DNA of 64,000 nucleotides. Source: Pseudomonas sp. Fl4BN1. Lineage in GTDB: Bacteria; Pseudomonadota; Gammaproteobacteria; Pseudomonadales; Pseudomonadaceae. The stretch's first letter is position 1. Every line of letters starts with the position of its first letter. Both the position numbers and the translations under genes were made by a program. Shown piece by piece: positions 54,877 to 64,000 of the stretch. Where the stretch lies: NCBI RefSeq assembly GCF_009908285.1, contig NZ_JAAARM010000004.1, positions 62,001-126,000 on the forward strand, written 5' to 3'. The notes under the pieces are model-generated. The model did not search any database and was not told the origin of the DNA. It was given only the letters and a program-made list of their open reading frames with translations.

Positions 54877-57000
54877 GTGTTCGTTGGTCCCTCACCTCTT
54901 CGTCTGTCACTGTTGCTGGGCATGCTGTTCGGCCACTCGGTGCTGGCCGACGATCTGTTTGTCGACGGCTCCGCCCTGCCGCAAGTGCTGACCGCCACCC
55001 GCCTGAAACAATCTCCCGCAGCGGTCCCCGGCAGCATGACCGTGCTCGACAACGAACTGATCAAGGCCAGTGGCGCCCGCGACATCAGCGAGCTGCTGCG
55101 CCTGGTGCCGGGGATGATGGTCGGCGCCATCAGCGGCAACCAGGCCACGGTCAACTACCACGGCACCAACGCCAGCGAAGCGCGGCGCATGCAGGTGCTG
55201 ATCGACGGACGCTCGGTGTACCGCGCGGGCCTGGCGACGGTGGACTGGAGCGATATTCCGGTGGCCATGGAAGACATCGAGCGCATCGAGGTGTTTCGCG
55301 GCCCCAACACCGTCAGCTATGGCGCCAATGCGCTGATGGCGGTGGTCAACATCATCACCCGCGCCCCGGCCAACAGCCATGGCACGCGGGTCAAGCTGAC
55401 CCGGGGCCAGCGCGGCATCAGCGACTGGTACGCCAGCCAGGGCGCCGGCTGGGAAACCGGCGACCTGCGGCTGTCGCTGTCAGGGCAGGAGGATGATGGC
55501 TTCGACGAGAATCGCCTGGGCGCCGACTACCGCGACAGCAAACGCTTGAACCGCTTCAGTCTCTCCGTGAGCCAGATGCTCAACGAACAGCAGAGCATCG
55601 ACTGGCAGTTGAACGCCAAGGAAGGCACCAATCAGCGGCCCTATACCTATCAGCCGGTGTTCCATGGCGTATCCCAGCAGGGCAACAACTCCGATGTGGT
55701 GGCCAAGGACTACGCCGGATCGCTGCGCTGGAACCTGGAGCTCAACCCCCAGCACAGCCTCTATATCCAGGGCTCGGCCCAGCACTGGGACCGCCAGCAG
55801 ACCTGGCGTGCCTGCGATGCGGCGATTTCCTTCAGCCCCGAGCTGACGCGCCTGTGGCAAGTCAATCCGAACTACGCCGAGCGCCTGGCGCGCCACATGC
55901 CCGATTATTTAAGCGCAGCGCCCAGCGGAACCCCAACGGAACAGGCATTGGCCACTCAAGTCATCGACCAATGGAAAAACGGCGGTGGCAAGAACACCGT
56001 CTGCGGCAACATCGACCAGAGCGCCCGGGAAACCCGCTACGACCTGGAACTGCAAGACACCCTGAGCCTCAGCGATAACCTGCGACTGGTCAGCGGCATG
56101 AACTATCGTTACGACCGGGCCGACTCCGAAACCTACTTCAACGGCACCCTCGACGACACCACCTGGCGCCTGTTCGGCCAGCTGGAATGGCGGGCCAGCG
56201 AGCATTGGCTGATCCAGGGCGGGGCTATGTACGAAGACACCCAGCTGACCGGCAACTCCCTGACTCCACGGCTCGCGGTCAACTACCTGATCAACCCGCG
56301 CCACGGCTTGCGCGCGGTCTACTCGGAAGCCATCCGCTCCCCGGACATGTTCGAGAACAACGTCAATTGGAGCTATCGGGTCACCGGCCTGAGCAGCCCG
56401 ATCAACGGCCAGAGCAGCGCCCAGTACTTCGTCAAGACCCGCGGCCCCGGCAACCTCGACCAGGAACACATGCGCTCCCGGGAGCTGGGCTACAACGGCT
56501 ACTTCATCGACCAGGCGCTGAACCTCGACATCAAGCTGTTCTATGACGAAATCAGCGGGATGATCAGCGAACCGCTGCGCAACAACCAGTACATCGCCAG
56601 CAACAGCAACTCGTCACGCTTCTCCGGCACCGAGACCCAGCTGGACTGGCAACTGAGCCGCGCCGACCGGCTACGCCTGACCTACGCCTACGTCCATGCC
56701 GACGCCAGCAATCGCCTGGACCAGCGCCTGACCGCCAGCAACAGCGGCTCCGCCGGCTGGCTGCGCAATTGGGGCCAGGGCTGGTCCAGCGCGCTCTTCT
56801 ACTATGGCGACAACGCCCTCAACGGCTACCGCTTCGAACGGGTCGATACCCGTATTGCCAAACGCCTGGCCCTGGGCAAGGCAAACCTGGAACTGGCCGG
56901 CACACTGCAGCAACGGCTCGACCATGAGCCCACCACCTTCGCCGACAACCGCTACGATTCGCGACACGTGGTCTATTTCAGCGCAGAGCTCGAGTTCTAG
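54877..57000 (+). CDS. TonB-dependent outer-membrane receptor
   Basis: 707 residues: signal peptide (LRLSLLLGMLFGHSVLA, cleavage before DDLFVD), plug domain (about 40-160) with DISELLRLVPGM, QVLIDGRSVY and RIEVFRGPNTVSYGANA, and a 22-strand beta-barrel ending in the usual aromatic-terminated strand (VYFSAELEF). A GTG start at 54877 is chosen because AAGG lies 7 bases before it and the signal peptide then starts correctly; the ATG-initiated extension upstream would spoil the signal peptide. The plug suggests the BtuB/siderophore-receptor group, but the ligand is unknown. It is followed by the binding-protein gene after 1 bp. Confidence 0.88.
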   Translation: MFVGPSPLRLSLLLGMLFGHSVLADDLFVDGSALPQVLTATRLKQSPAAVPGSMTVLDNELIKASGARDISELLRLVPGMMVGAISGNQATVNYHGTNASEARRMQVLIDGRSVYRAGLATVDWSDIPVAMEDIERIEVFRGPNTVSYGANALMAVVNIITRAPANSHGTRVKLTRGQRGISDWYASQGAGWETGDLRLSLSGQEDDGFDENRLGADYRDSKRLNRFSLSVSQMLNEQQSIDWQLNAKEGTNQRPYTYQPVFHGVSQQGNNSDVVAKDYAGSLRWNLELNPQHSLYIQGSAQHWDRQQTWRACDAAISFSPELTRLWQVNPNYAERLARHMPDYLSAAPSGTPTEQALATQVIDQWKNGGGKNTVCGNIDQSARETRYDLELQDTLSLSDNLRLVSGMNYRYDRADSETYFNGTLDDTTWRLFGQLEWRASEHWLIQGGAMYEDTQLTGNSLTPRLAVNYLINPRHGLRAVYSEAIRSPDMFENNVNWSYRVTGLSSPINGQSSAQYFVKTRGPGNLDQEHMRSRELGYNGYFIDQALNLDIKLFYDEISGMISEPLRNNQYIASNSNSSRFSGTETQLDWQLSRADRLRLTYAYVHADASNRLDQRLTASNSGSAGWLRNWGQGWSSALFYYGDNALNGYRFERVDTRIAKRLALGKANLELAGTLQQRLDHEPTTFADNRYDSRHVVYFSAELEF

Positions 57001-57001
57001 C

Positions 57002-57931
57002 ATGGCCCGCTACCGGCCCCGGGGGGGCTTGCGCATACCACGTCGACTCGGCTGGATCCTGCTCCTCCTGGGGCTGCTGCTGTGCACACCGCTGCGCGCC
57101 GCCGAGGTCCTGCTGACGGCCAGCGAAGACAACGAAGGCGTACGCACCTTTACCCAGGAACTGGCCGCCCAGCGCCCCCAGGACCGGGTACGCTTCGTGC
57201 CGCTGGCACAGTTGCCGACGCCAAGCCAGTTGCCCAGCGCCACGCGCCTGATCCTGCTGGACCCGCAAAGCCTCGACTGGCGCCTGCAAGACCCTCAAGG
57301 CCCGGCCACCCTGGTGCTGCGCATCAGCCGCCTGCAGGCCGAACAACGCCTGCCGCAGGTGCCTCACCCTAAACTCAGCTTGCTCTGGAGCGACCCACCC
57401 CTGAGCCGCCAGCTGCACCTGATCCACGCGGTCCTGCCTCAGGTGCGTCGGGTGGGAGTGCTGTACAGCGAAGAAAGCCGCTTCCTGCTGAAAGAACTGC
57501 GCACAGCGGCGCAATCCCTGGATATGGAAATCGTCGCAACCCTCTGGGACAGCACCAGTGACAGCCGTCCGCTGCAAGAAGTACTGCGCAACAGCGACGT
57601 CCTCCTGGGCCTGGATGACCCCAGGCTGTACAACCCCAAGACTGTAAAAAACCTGTTGCTCAGCAGCTACGCCAGGCACCAGGCCTTGATCGGCCCCAAT
57701 GCCGGCTTCGTCAGGGCCGGCAGCCTGGCCAGCACCTACAGCGACCAGCAAGACTGGTTGCGTACCCTGGACCAACTGCTTGACCAACCACCAACACGCT
57801 GGCCCCGCGCGCTGTACCCGGCGGCCTTCAAAGTACTGAGCAACCCACAGGTGGCACGCTCCCTGGGCATCGAGGAAATCGACCCCGAGGCCGTCGCACG
57901 CCAGTTGAGTGAAGGAGAGAAACGCCCATGA
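57002..57931 (+). CDS. ABC-type substrate-binding family protein, stand-alone
   Basis: 309 residues with a signal peptide ([16 protein letters not shown], cleavage before AEVLL). The mature part has the Rossmann-type periplasmic-binding fold of the ABC_sub_bind family ([47 protein letters not shown]). No permease or ATPase gene accompanies it. The stop overlaps the kinase start (ATGA), so translation of the kinase depends on this gene. A role as ligand-presenting sensor partner is inferred, not shown. Confidence 0.85.
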   Translation: MARYRPRGGLRIPRRLGWILLLLGLLLCTPLRAAEVLLTASEDNEGVRTFTQELAAQRPQDRVRFVPLAQLPTPSQLPSATRLILLDPQSLDWRLQDPQGPATLVLRISRLQAEQRLPQVPHPKLSLLWSDPPLSRQLHLIHAVLPQVRRVGVLYSEESRFLLKELRTAAQSLDMEIVATLWDSTSDSRPLQEVLRNSDVLLGLDDPRLYNPKTVKNLLLSSYARHQALIGPNAGFVRAGSLASTYSDQQDWLRTLDQLLDQPPTRWPRALYPAAFKVLSNPQVARSLGIEEIDPEAVARQLSEGEKRP

Positions 57932-59829
57932 CATTGCGTCGACGTTGGGACATCCATACCCGCACTCAGCTCATCAGCCTTGGTCCGGCCCTGCTCCTGA
58001 CGTTGCTGCTGATCAGCTTCTTTACCTTTGTGCGCATCCAGGATCTGCGCCAGGAGCTGAACCATACGGGCCAACTGATTGCCAACCAACTGGCACCGGC
58101 CACCGAATATGGGGTGATCTCCGGTAACAACGAGGGCCTGGAAAGCCTGTTGCAAGCCACATTGGCCACGCCGCACGTGCATTTCCTGGAAGTCCAGGAC
58201 AGCGCCAACAACATTCTGGTGTATGTCGAGCAGCCATCTGCCAGTCACAACCACGCGCAACAGATCAAAGTGTTCCAGGCGCCGATACGCCTGCAGCGCA
58301 TCCAGGTGCACAACGACTTCCTGCAGAATGATCCCACCAGCCAGGCCAACCAGAGCGACGGCTATCTGGGGCGAGTGATCGTCGGCATGTCCAACGATGC
58401 CTTCAATCAGCGCCAGCAGGAGATCCTCCTCAAGGCTGGCGTCCTCGCGCTGTTCGCCCTGCTCTTTACCTATCTGCTGGCACGACGCCTGGCGGCAGGC
58501 CTGGCGCAGCCCATCAGCGCCATGGGCCACGCGGTGAAAGCGATCCAGGAAGGCGACTTCAAGACCCCGCTGCCGATCGTCGATGACGGTGAACTGGGCA
58601 ACCTGGCGCGGCATATCAACAACCTCGCCACCGGCCTGGAGCTGGCCAGCCGCGAACAGCAGCAAGCCATGTCCCAGCTGATTCAGACCCGGGAAGAAGC
58701 GGAACGGGCAAACAAGGCCAAATCGGACTTCCTGGCCATGATGAGCCACGAGCTGCGCACCCCGATGAATGGCGTACTGGGCATGCTGCAGTTGCTGGAA
58801 ACCACCGAGATGACCCAGGAGCAGAGCGAATACGCGGCGCTGGCCTCCGAATCCACCGAGCACTTGCTGAAAGTGATCAACGACATCCTCGACTTCTCGC
58901 GCATCGAGCGCTCGGCGCTGGAACTGGAACACATCCCGTTCAACCTCGCCGAGTTGATCAGCAGCTCGGCCCAGGCGTTCCAGCACAGCGCCTTGCAACG
59001 GGGCCTGGACCTGCAACTGCGGCTACCGCCGGGCATGGAGTCGCTGCAGGTCAAGGGCGACCCGACGCGAATCCGCCAGATCCTGGTCAACCTGATCGGC
59101 AATGCGTTGAAGTTCACCGAGCAAGGCAGTGTCACCATCGAACCGCAGTGGCAGGCCCTGGATCATGAGCTCCTGTGGTTCACCTGCTCGGTGCGCGACA
59201 GTGGGATCGGCATCAGCCCGGCCAGCCTGGAGCTGATGTTCGATGCTTTCCAGCAGGCCGACAGCTCGATCTCCCGACGCTATGGCGGTACCGGCCTGGG
59301 CTTGCCTATCGCCCGGACCCTGGCCGAGCACATGGGCGGCACCCTAAGGGCCCAGAGCGAGGAAGGTCGCGGCTCGGTGTTCACCCTGGAAATCCCTCTG
59401 GCGCTGTTTCAGCAGAGCTTGCCGGTGCTGGCCCCGCGGGTGAACACCACAGCGCATCAGGGTGAAGGGCGCAACGTGCTGCTGGTGGAGGACAACCCGG
59501 TGAACCAGACAGTGATCCAGGCCATGCTGCGCAGCCTGGGCTTCACCGTGAGCATCGTCACGGACGGCGCCCAAGCGGTGCGCAGTGCCGAAAGCCTGAT
59601 TTTCGAGGCGATCCTGATGGATTGCCGATTGCCGCTGGTCGACGGCTATGAAGCCACCCGGCAGATCCGCCAACTGCCCGGCTGTGCCGATTTACCGATC
59701 ATCGCCCTGACTGCCAACGCCTTGCAGGGCGACCGTGAAGCCTGTCTCTCGGCGGGCATGAACGACTACCTGGCCAAGCCGTTCAAGCGCGCGGATCTGC
59801 AGCAAATTCTCCAACGTTGGGTGCAGTAA
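57928..59829 (+). CDS. Hybrid sensor histidine kinase/response regulator (PA1611-like)
   Basis: 633 residues: transmembrane segments about 17-36 and 167-186 around a periplasmic sensor of 130 residues, HAMP (about 185-240), HisKA with His274 in [12 protein letters not shown], HATPase with Asn388/Asn392, DSGIGIS and GTGLGLP, and a C-terminal receiver with Asp565 in [11 protein letters not shown] and Lys617. No Hpt domain, so it needs an external phosphotransfer protein. Its position just before fabA and its architecture match P. aeruginosa PA1611, which acts with RetS and HptB in the Gac/Rsm network; orthology is inferred from gene order. Confidence 0.92.
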   Translation: MTLRRRWDIHTRTQLISLGPALLLTLLLISFFTFVRIQDLRQELNHTGQLIANQLAPATEYGVISGNNEGLESLLQATLATPHVHFLEVQDSANNILVYVEQPSASHNHAQQIKVFQAPIRLQRIQVHNDFLQNDPTSQANQSDGYLGRVIVGMSNDAFNQRQQEILLKAGVLALFALLFTYLLARRLAAGLAQPISAMGHAVKAIQEGDFKTPLPIVDDGELGNLARHINNLATGLELASREQQQAMSQLIQTREEAERANKAKSDFLAMMSHELRTPMNGVLGMLQLLETTEMTQEQSEYAALASESTEHLLKVINDILDFSRIERSALELEHIPFNLAELISSSAQAFQHSALQRGLDLQLRLPPGMESLQVKGDPTRIRQILVNLIGNALKFTEQGSVTIEPQWQALDHELLWFTCSVRDSGIGISPASLELMFDAFQQADSSISRRYGGTGLGLPIARTLAEHMGGTLRAQSEEGRGSVFTLEIPLALFQQSLPVLAPRVNTTAHQGEGRNVLLVEDNPVNQTVIQAMLRSLGFTVSIVTDGAQAVRSAESLIFEAILMDCRLPLVDGYEATRQIRQLPGCADLPIIALTANALQGDREACLSAGMNDYLAKPFKRADLQQILQRWVQ

Positions 59830-59927
59830 CAGGCTATTTTCAAACATCTGCGACTGGCGTCATGGGCGAAAGTGCGGCAGTCTTAGGCACCCGACGGGGC
59901 CCCGAAAAGGCCCTCAAAAAAAATTTC

Positions 59928-59945
59928 AGTGCACAAGTGTACATT
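59928..59945. promoter_or_regulatory. Palindromic operator candidate upstream of fabA
   Basis: 18-bp AGTGCACAAGTGTACATT; six of nine positions pair across the centre. It lies about 130 bp before the fabA start and after the kinase stop, and looks like the FabR/DesT-type TetR sites that control unsaturated fatty-acid synthesis. Confidence 0.45.
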
Positions 59946-60076
59946 CATGCCCTTTGCGCTGTGACTTTCACTACAACGCAATAGTCTATGAGTAGGCTGC
60001 CGGCTCGAGGCATGAACGCTTCGATCGGCCGGGAAGATTGCCCAACCCTGCCGCACGGGACTATTGAGGAGCTCGC

Positions 60077-60592
60077 ATGACCAAACAAAACGCCTTTACT
60101 CGGGAAGACCTGCTGCGCTGCAGTCGCGGTGAGCTGTTCGGCCCAGGTAACGCGCAACTGCCCGCCCCCAACATGCTGATGGTGGATCGTATCGCCCATA
60201 TCAGCGAAGAGGGTGGCAAGTACGGTAAAGGTGAATTGGTCGCTGAGCTGGATATCACTCCAGACCTGTGGTTCTTCGCTTGCCACTTCGAAGGCGACCC
60301 GGTAATGCCAGGCTGCCTGGGCCTGGATGCCATGTGGCAGCTGGTCGGTTTCTTCCTCGGCTGGCAAGGCCTGCCGGGCCGTGGCCGCGCCCTGGGTTCG
60401 GGGGAAGTGAAATTCTTCGGCCAGGTACTGCCAACCGCGAAAAAAGTCACCTATAACATTCACATCAAGCGCGTGCTCAAGGGCAAGCTGAACATGGCCA
60501 TCGCCGATGGTTCGGTCAGCGTTGACGGCCGCGAAATCTATACCGCCGAAGGCCTTCGGGTCGGCGTGTTTACCTCAACTGACAACTTCTAA
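60077..60592 (+). CDS. fabA: 3-hydroxydecanoyl-ACP dehydratase/isomerase FabA
   Basis: Dehydrates 3-hydroxydecanoyl-ACP and isomerises trans-2 to cis-3, the entry to unsaturated fatty acids. 171 residues, exactly the family length, with the catalytic His70 in [27 protein letters not shown] motif ([10 protein letters not shown]) and Asp84. GAGGAG lies 8-9 bases before the ATG. It is 11 bp before fabB, so the two form the classical fabAB operon. Confidence 0.97.
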   Translation: MTKQNAFTREDLLRCSRGELFGPGNAQLPAPNMLMVDRIAHISEEGGKYGKGELVAELDITPDLWFFACHFEGDPVMPGCLGLDAMWQLVGFFLGWQGLPGRGRALGSGEVKFFGQVLPTAKKVTYNIHIKRVLKGKLNMAIADGSVSVDGREIYTAEGLRVGVFTSTDNF

Positions 60593-60603
60593 GGGTTATC
60601 CGC

Positions 60604-61824
60604 ATGCGCCGCGTCGTTATCACAGGTCTTGGCATCGTTTCGTGCCTGGGCAATGACAAAGAGACCGTCTCCGCTAACCTGCGTGCAAGTCGCCCGGGCA
60701 TCCGCTTCAACCCGGAATATGCCGAAATGGGTCTGCGTAGCCAGGTTTCCGGCTCCATTGACCTGAACCTCGAAGAGCTGATCGATCGCAAGATCTATCG
60801 TTTCGTCGGCCATGCGGCGGCTTACGCCTACCTGGCCATGAAAGACGCCATTGCCGACTCCGGCCTGAGCGAAGAACAAGTCTCCAACCCGCGTACCGGC
60901 CTGATCGCCGGTTCCGGTGGTGCCTCGACCCTGAACCAGATGGAAGCGCTGGACATCCTGCGCGAGAAAGGCGTCAAGCGCGTTGGCCCGTACCGCGTCA
61001 CGCGGACCATGAGCAGCACGGTCTCCGCCTGCCTGGCCACGCCATTCAAGATCAAGGGCCTGAACTACTCGATCGCTTCTGCCTGCGCTACCAGTGCCCA
61101 CTGCATCGGTACCGCCATGGAACAGATCCAGATGGGCAAGCAGGACATCGTCTTCGCCGGCGGCGGTGAAGAAGAGCATTGGAGCCAGTCGTTCCTGTTC
61201 GACGCCATGGGCGCCCTGTCCAGCCAGTACAACGACACTCCGGAAAAAGCCTCCCGCGCCTACGACGCCAAGCGTGACGGTTTCGTCATTGCCGGTGGTG
61301 GCGGCATGGTGGTGGTCGAGGAGCTGGAACACGCTCTGGCCCGTGGTGCCAAGATCTACGCGGAAATCGTCGGTTACGGCGCCACTTCCGACGGCTACGA
61401 CATGGTCGCTCCAAGCGGCGAAGGCGCAATCCGCTGCATGCAGATGGCGATGTCCACCGTCGACACACCGATCGACTACCTGAACACCCACGGCACCTCG
61501 ACTCCGGTCGGCGACGTCGCGGAAATGAAAGGCGTGCGTGAAGTGTTCGCCGGCAAGGCTCCAGCCATCAGCTCCACCAAGAGCCTGTCGGGTCACTCCC
61601 TGGGCGCCGCCGGCGTTCACGAAGCGATCTACTGCATGCTGATGATGGAAGGCAACTTCATGGCCGGCTCGGCCAACATCGACGAACTGGATCCGGAAGT
61701 GGCCGATATGCCGATCCTGACCAAGACTCGCGAAGACGCCACCATCAACACCGTGATGAGCAACAGCTTCGGCTTCGGCGGCACCAACGCTACCCTGGTG
61801 CTCAAGCGCTGGCAGGGCAAGTAA
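60604..61824 (+). CDS. fabB: Beta-ketoacyl-ACP synthase I FabB
   Basis: Elongates the cis-3-decenoyl-ACP made by FabA. 406 residues with active-site Cys161 in SACATSAHC, His296 in [11 protein letters not shown] and His331 in GHSLGAAG, and [10 protein letters not shown] at the end. The FabB form is distinguished from FabF by its length and by the [11 protein letters not shown] segment. It ends at a strong terminator. Confidence 0.97.
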   Translation: MRRVVITGLGIVSCLGNDKETVSANLRASRPGIRFNPEYAEMGLRSQVSGSIDLNLEELIDRKIYRFVGHAAAYAYLAMKDAIADSGLSEEQVSNPRTGLIAGSGGASTLNQMEALDILREKGVKRVGPYRVTRTMSSTVSACLATPFKIKGLNYSIASACATSAHCIGTAMEQIQMGKQDIVFAGGGEEEHWSQSFLFDAMGALSSQYNDTPEKASRAYDAKRDGFVIAGGGGMVVVEELEHALARGAKIYAEIVGYGATSDGYDMVAPSGEGAIRCMQMAMSTVDTPIDYLNTHGTSTPVGDVAEMKGVREVFAGKAPAISSTKSLSGHSLGAAGVHEAIYCMLMMEGNFMAGSANIDELDPEVADMPILTKTREDATINTVMSNSFGFGGTNATLVLKRWQGK

Positions 61825-61847
61825 GCCCCGCTGCTTGATTGAACAAG

Positions 61848-61875
61848 AAGCCCCGACTGGTTCGGGGCTTTTTTT
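61848..61875 (+). terminator. Terminator of fabAB
   Basis: AAGCCCCGA (61848-61856) / TCGGGGCTT (61862-61870) and seven T. Confidence 0.92.
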
Positions 61876-61883
61876 CGCCTGCC

Positions 61884-61910
61884 ATTCGCCGGCAAGCCGG
61901 CTGCCACGGG
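61884..61910. repeat. REP-like element
   Basis: ATTCGCCGGCAAGCCGGC followed by TGCCACGGG; the core GCCGGCAAGCCGGC is a perfect inverted repeat and typical of Pseudomonas fluorescens-group REPs. It lies in the gap between fabB and the convergent chemoreceptor gene. Confidence 0.75.
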
Positions 61911-61920
61911 CAAATCCGGC

Positions 61921-63546
61921 TTACACCGAGAATCGCGCCACCATGGTGTTCAGGTCCACCGCCAACCGCGACAGCTCCTGGCTGGCGGCGCTGGTCTGAT
62001 TGGCCCCAGCAGACGTCTGCTGGGCCAGGTCGCGGATGTTCATCAGATTACGGTCCACCTCACGCGCTACCGCCGCTTGCTGCTCCGAAGCACTGGCAAT
62101 CACGATATTGCGCTCATTGATCAGGGTGAAGGCCGAAGCGATCTCCTCCAGCGCCTGCCCCGCCGCCTTGGCCACTTCCAGGGTCGAGCGGGCGCGGCTG
62201 TTGCTCTGCTGCATGGAACTGACCGCCTGATCGGTGCCCTGCTGGATACCGCCGATCATCTGTTCGATTTCCTGGGTCGACTGCTGGGTTCGATAGGCCA
62301 GGGCCCGCACCTCGTCGGCCACCACGGCAAATCCGCGCCCGGCATCCCCAGCCCGCGCCGCCTCGATGGCCGCGTTCAGCGCCAGCAAATTGGTCTGATC
62401 GGCGATGGAACGGATCACCTCCAGCACCTTGCTGATGCCATAGACCTTCTGCGCCAGGTCTTCCACCTGGCTGGCATTGGCTGTCACATCCTCGGCCAGC
62501 GACTCGATGGACAGCACGGTCTGACGCACCTGCTCACGCCCCTGCTGGGCGATCCGGTCGGACTCCCGGGAGGCCTCGGACGTGGCCACCGCGTTGCTGG
62601 CCACCTCTTCCACTGCCGCGGTCATCTGATTCACCGCGGTGGCGGCCTGTTCGATCTCCAGGCTCTGCTGATGCAAGCCACGGGTCGCATCCTCGGTGAC
62701 GCAACTGAGCTCCTCCGAGGCCGAGGCCAACTGGCTGGAAGAGTCGGAGATGCGCCGGATGGTTTCCCTCAGGCTCTGCTGCATGGCCTTGAGCGCCTGC
62801 AACAGCCGCGCCGGCTCGTCCTTGCCGCTCACCGTGATATCACCGGTCAGGTCACCGCCGGCCACCACCTCAGCCACATTCAACGACTGCGCCAGCGGCA
62901 GGACGATGCTCCGGGTCAACAACAGCGCCAAGCCAATGGTCACCAGCGCCGCCAGCACAATCATCGCCACCACCCAGACCCGCGATTTGCTGAACACCGC
63001 CTGGGCCAGATCGGTGGCGCGGGTCGCACTCTGCTTGTTCAACTCGATCAGCTCGTGCAGGGTCGCAGCCATTTCATCGGCCAACTGGTTCATCTCACCG
63101 TTGACCACCTTGACCGCCTCCTCCAGCTGATTCTGCCCGGAGAACGCCATGACCTGGGCCTGACGTTGCAGGTACTGTTTTTCTATGGCTTTAAAACGAT
63201 CGAACAGGACTCGCTCCTGGGGCAGCACAATCAGCGACTCATAGCGCCCCTGAGCGACGCCCAGGCCATTCTTGATGTCGTTGATCTTGCTTTCGTTCTG
63301 GGCAATCGCCTGCGGGTCGCGATTGATCAGCAGACGCAGGGTCAGGGCGCGAATGCGCAGCAGGTCCTGGTTCATGTCACCGACGGACATGACGCTGGGC
63401 AGCCAATTGCTTTCCACCTCATCGGATTGCTCGCGCATGTTGGCCATCTGCATCAGGGCGAATATCCCCAGGGCAAACACCATCAGCGCCAGCAAACCGA
63501 AACCCAGGCTTGCGCGAGGCGCAATATTGAGACTTCTGAGACTCAT
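61921..63546 (-). CDS. Methyl-accepting chemotaxis protein
   Basis: 541 residues: transmembrane segments about 11-31 and 190-213, a periplasmic four-helix-bundle sensor (4HB type, about 155 residues), HAMP, and the signalling domain with [20 protein letters not shown] at the tip. The same gene is found after fabB in P. aeruginosa (PA1608). The ligand is unknown. GGAAGGAG is close before the ATG (63544-63546). A GTATCGGG (63603-63610; CCCGATAC on the minus strand) resembles a FliA -10, but I see no good -35. Confidence 0.93.
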   Translation of the reverse strand: MSLRSLNIAPRASLGFGLLALMVFALGIFALMQMANMREQSDEVESNWLPSVMSVGDMNQDLLRIRALTLRLLINRDPQAIAQNESKINDIKNGLGVAQGRYESLIVLPQERVLFDRFKAIEKQYLQRQAQVMAFSGQNQLEEAVKVVNGEMNQLADEMAATLHELIELNKQSATRATDLAQAVFSKSRVWVVAMIVLAALVTIGLALLLTRSIVLPLAQSLNVAEVVAGGDLTGDITVSGKDEPARLLQALKAMQQSLRETIRRISDSSSQLASASEELSCVTEDATRGLHQQSLEIEQAATAVNQMTAAVEEVASNAVATSEASRESDRIAQQGREQVRQTVLSIESLAEDVTANASQVEDLAQKVYGISKVLEVIRSIADQTNLLALNAAIEAARAGDAGRGFAVVADEVRALAYRTQQSTQEIEQMIGGIQQGTDQAVSSMQQSNSRARSTLEVAKAAGQALEEIASAFTLINERNIVIASASEQQAAVAREVDRNLMNIRDLAQQTSAGANQTSAASQELSRLAVDLNTMVARFSV

Positions 63547-63685
63547 TCCTCTGGCTCCTTCCTAGAGCGCTGCAAAGCCTTGCAGCAGGTTGCTCTTAGA
63601 CGGTATCGGGCCGGCGGAAATTTGCGTAAGACAAAAACGTGATATCAAAACGCCCTAGCACTTCGATACCAGGGCATGAAACGAT

Positions 63686-64000
63686 TCAGCGCACAGAAAA
63701 TCGCTGTTGTGCCAACAAACGGTCACCTTGGAAGACCATGAAATGCCACTCGCCGGGAACCACTTCATGGTTTTCGGTGAACTCGTAGGCCATCACATCC
63801 TGAGGCGCATTGGGCACCAGCTTCTGGGTGATCTCGAACTTGTCGTGACGCACACCGTCCGGCGTACGGATGCCCGGAGTCAGGTAAAGCAGAGTCAGGG
63901 GCTGATCTCCGGCGACCTTGCCCAGCAGTTGGTAACGCATGCCGAACTTGGTCCCGAGCCGGGCCGGAATCACCTCTGTCTGCTGGATCGTCTCATTGCT
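63686..64000 (-). CDS. DUF3859 domain protein (partial, N-terminus outside window)
   Basis: The last 104 residues of a protein whose start lies past the right edge. The segment GTKFGMRYQLLG, LTPGIRTPDG and VPGEWHFMVFQGDRLLAQQRF fits the DUF3859 domain, a beta-rich domain usually exported and of unknown function. No more can be said. Confidence 0.75.
   Translation of the reverse strand, partial: SNETIQQTEVIPARLGTKFGMRYQLLGKVAGDQPLTLLYLTPGIRTPDGVRHDKFEITQKLVPNAPQDVMAYEFTENHEVVPGEWHFMVFQGDRLLAQQRFSVR

Noticed and set aside
59890..59920. Hairpin GGGGCC/GGCCCT after the hybrid kinase taken as terminator
   Set aside because: It is followed on the plus strand by an A run, not by T, so it is not a standard intrinsic terminator.
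63603..63610. FliA-like -10 before the second chemoreceptor gene
   Set aside because: No matching -35 (TAAAGTTT-like) is found at the right distance.

Overview
The window is about 64 kb of a GC-rich (roughly 60-65% by eye) gammaproteobacterial chromosome, almost certainly a Pseudomonas of the P. fluorescens group (P. protegens/P. chlororaphis-like). The evidence is the sequence of the recognised proteins (RNase E with a Pseudomonas-type REER-rich tail, FabA/FabB pair, PA2817-family protein, DUF4892, DUF3859, DUF4389), Pseudomonas-like gene order (rpmF-plsX-fabD-fabG-acpP-fabF-pabC-mltG-tmk; rluC/rne; murB-ptp-kdsB-lpxK-exbD-exbB-comEC; gpsA ... hybrid kinase-fabA-fabB-MCP), and REP-like palindromes. 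I see no phage, insertion sequence, CRISPR array or obvious genomic island: this is core chromosome with a few accessory or variable genes. Two genes are cut by the window edges (tmk at the left, a DUF3859 gene at the right).

Layout. 0.0-7.7 kb: a minus-strand fatty-acid/ribosome operon, yceD-rpmF-plsX-fabD-fabG, then acpP with its own promoter and terminator, then fabF-pabC-mltG-tmk. 7.8-11.1 kb: maf on plus, converging with the minus-strand rluC-HAD phosphatase-sppA operon. 11.1-15.1 kb: rne, preceded by a sigma70 promoter and a structured leader of about 650 nt. 15.1-19.5 kb: a molybdenum hydroxylase operon (2Fe-2S subunit, Tat-exported molybdopterin subunit, XdhC, MobA-like cytidylyltransferase). 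19.6-26.6 kb: an envelope operon ending in murB (exbB, exbD, lpxK, Trm112-like, kdsB, low-molecular-weight phosphatase, murB), with comEC upstream. 26.7-36.0 kb: DUF2062 protein, an ABC-2 exporter, a GST, a transglutaminase-like protein, fadE, a LysR regulator divergent from an AlaX-type tRNA editing protein, and a LysE exporter. 36.1-36.9 kb: three tandem 259-bp units each carrying tRNA-Gly(GCC) and tRNA-Glu(TTC), driven by one strong stable-RNA promoter. 37-46 kb: a membrane-anchored conserved protein, a chemoreceptor with a large helical sensor domain, SDR and MDR oxidoreductases, pyrF, a two-component system and a five/six-EF-hand protein. 46-54.7 kb: an AI-2E-family permease, DUF4892 protein, GST, two alpha/beta hydrolases, a thioesterase plus acyl-CoA synthetase pair, sixA, DUF4389 and gpsA. 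54.9-64 kb: a TonB-dependent receptor, a periplasmic binding protein and a hybrid sensor kinase in one tight operon, then fabA-fabB, a second chemoreceptor and the truncated DUF3859 gene.

Themes. Fatty-acid synthesis is heavily represented (FabD, FabG, AcpP, FabF, PlsX, FabA, FabB), as are phospholipid and acyl-CoA metabolism (GpsA, FadE, acyl-CoA synthetase, thioesterase) and outer-membrane/peptidoglycan biogenesis (KdsB, LpxK, MurB, MltG). The most interesting unit is the TonB receptor/substrate-binding protein/hybrid kinase operon: it has no ABC permease or ATPase, so the natural reading is ligand capture feeding a signalling kinase rather than nutrient import. By position next to fabA the kinase is likely the counterpart of P. 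aeruginosa PA1611, a kinase known to act in the RetS/HptB/Gac network. Other points of note are the EF-hand protein beside a two-component system, palindromic operator candidates upstream of fabA and of the acyl-CoA synthetase, and the rne leader with a hairpin where a Shine-Dalgarno sequence would be expected. All family and orthology statements come from motif recognition and remembered gene order, not from database searches.
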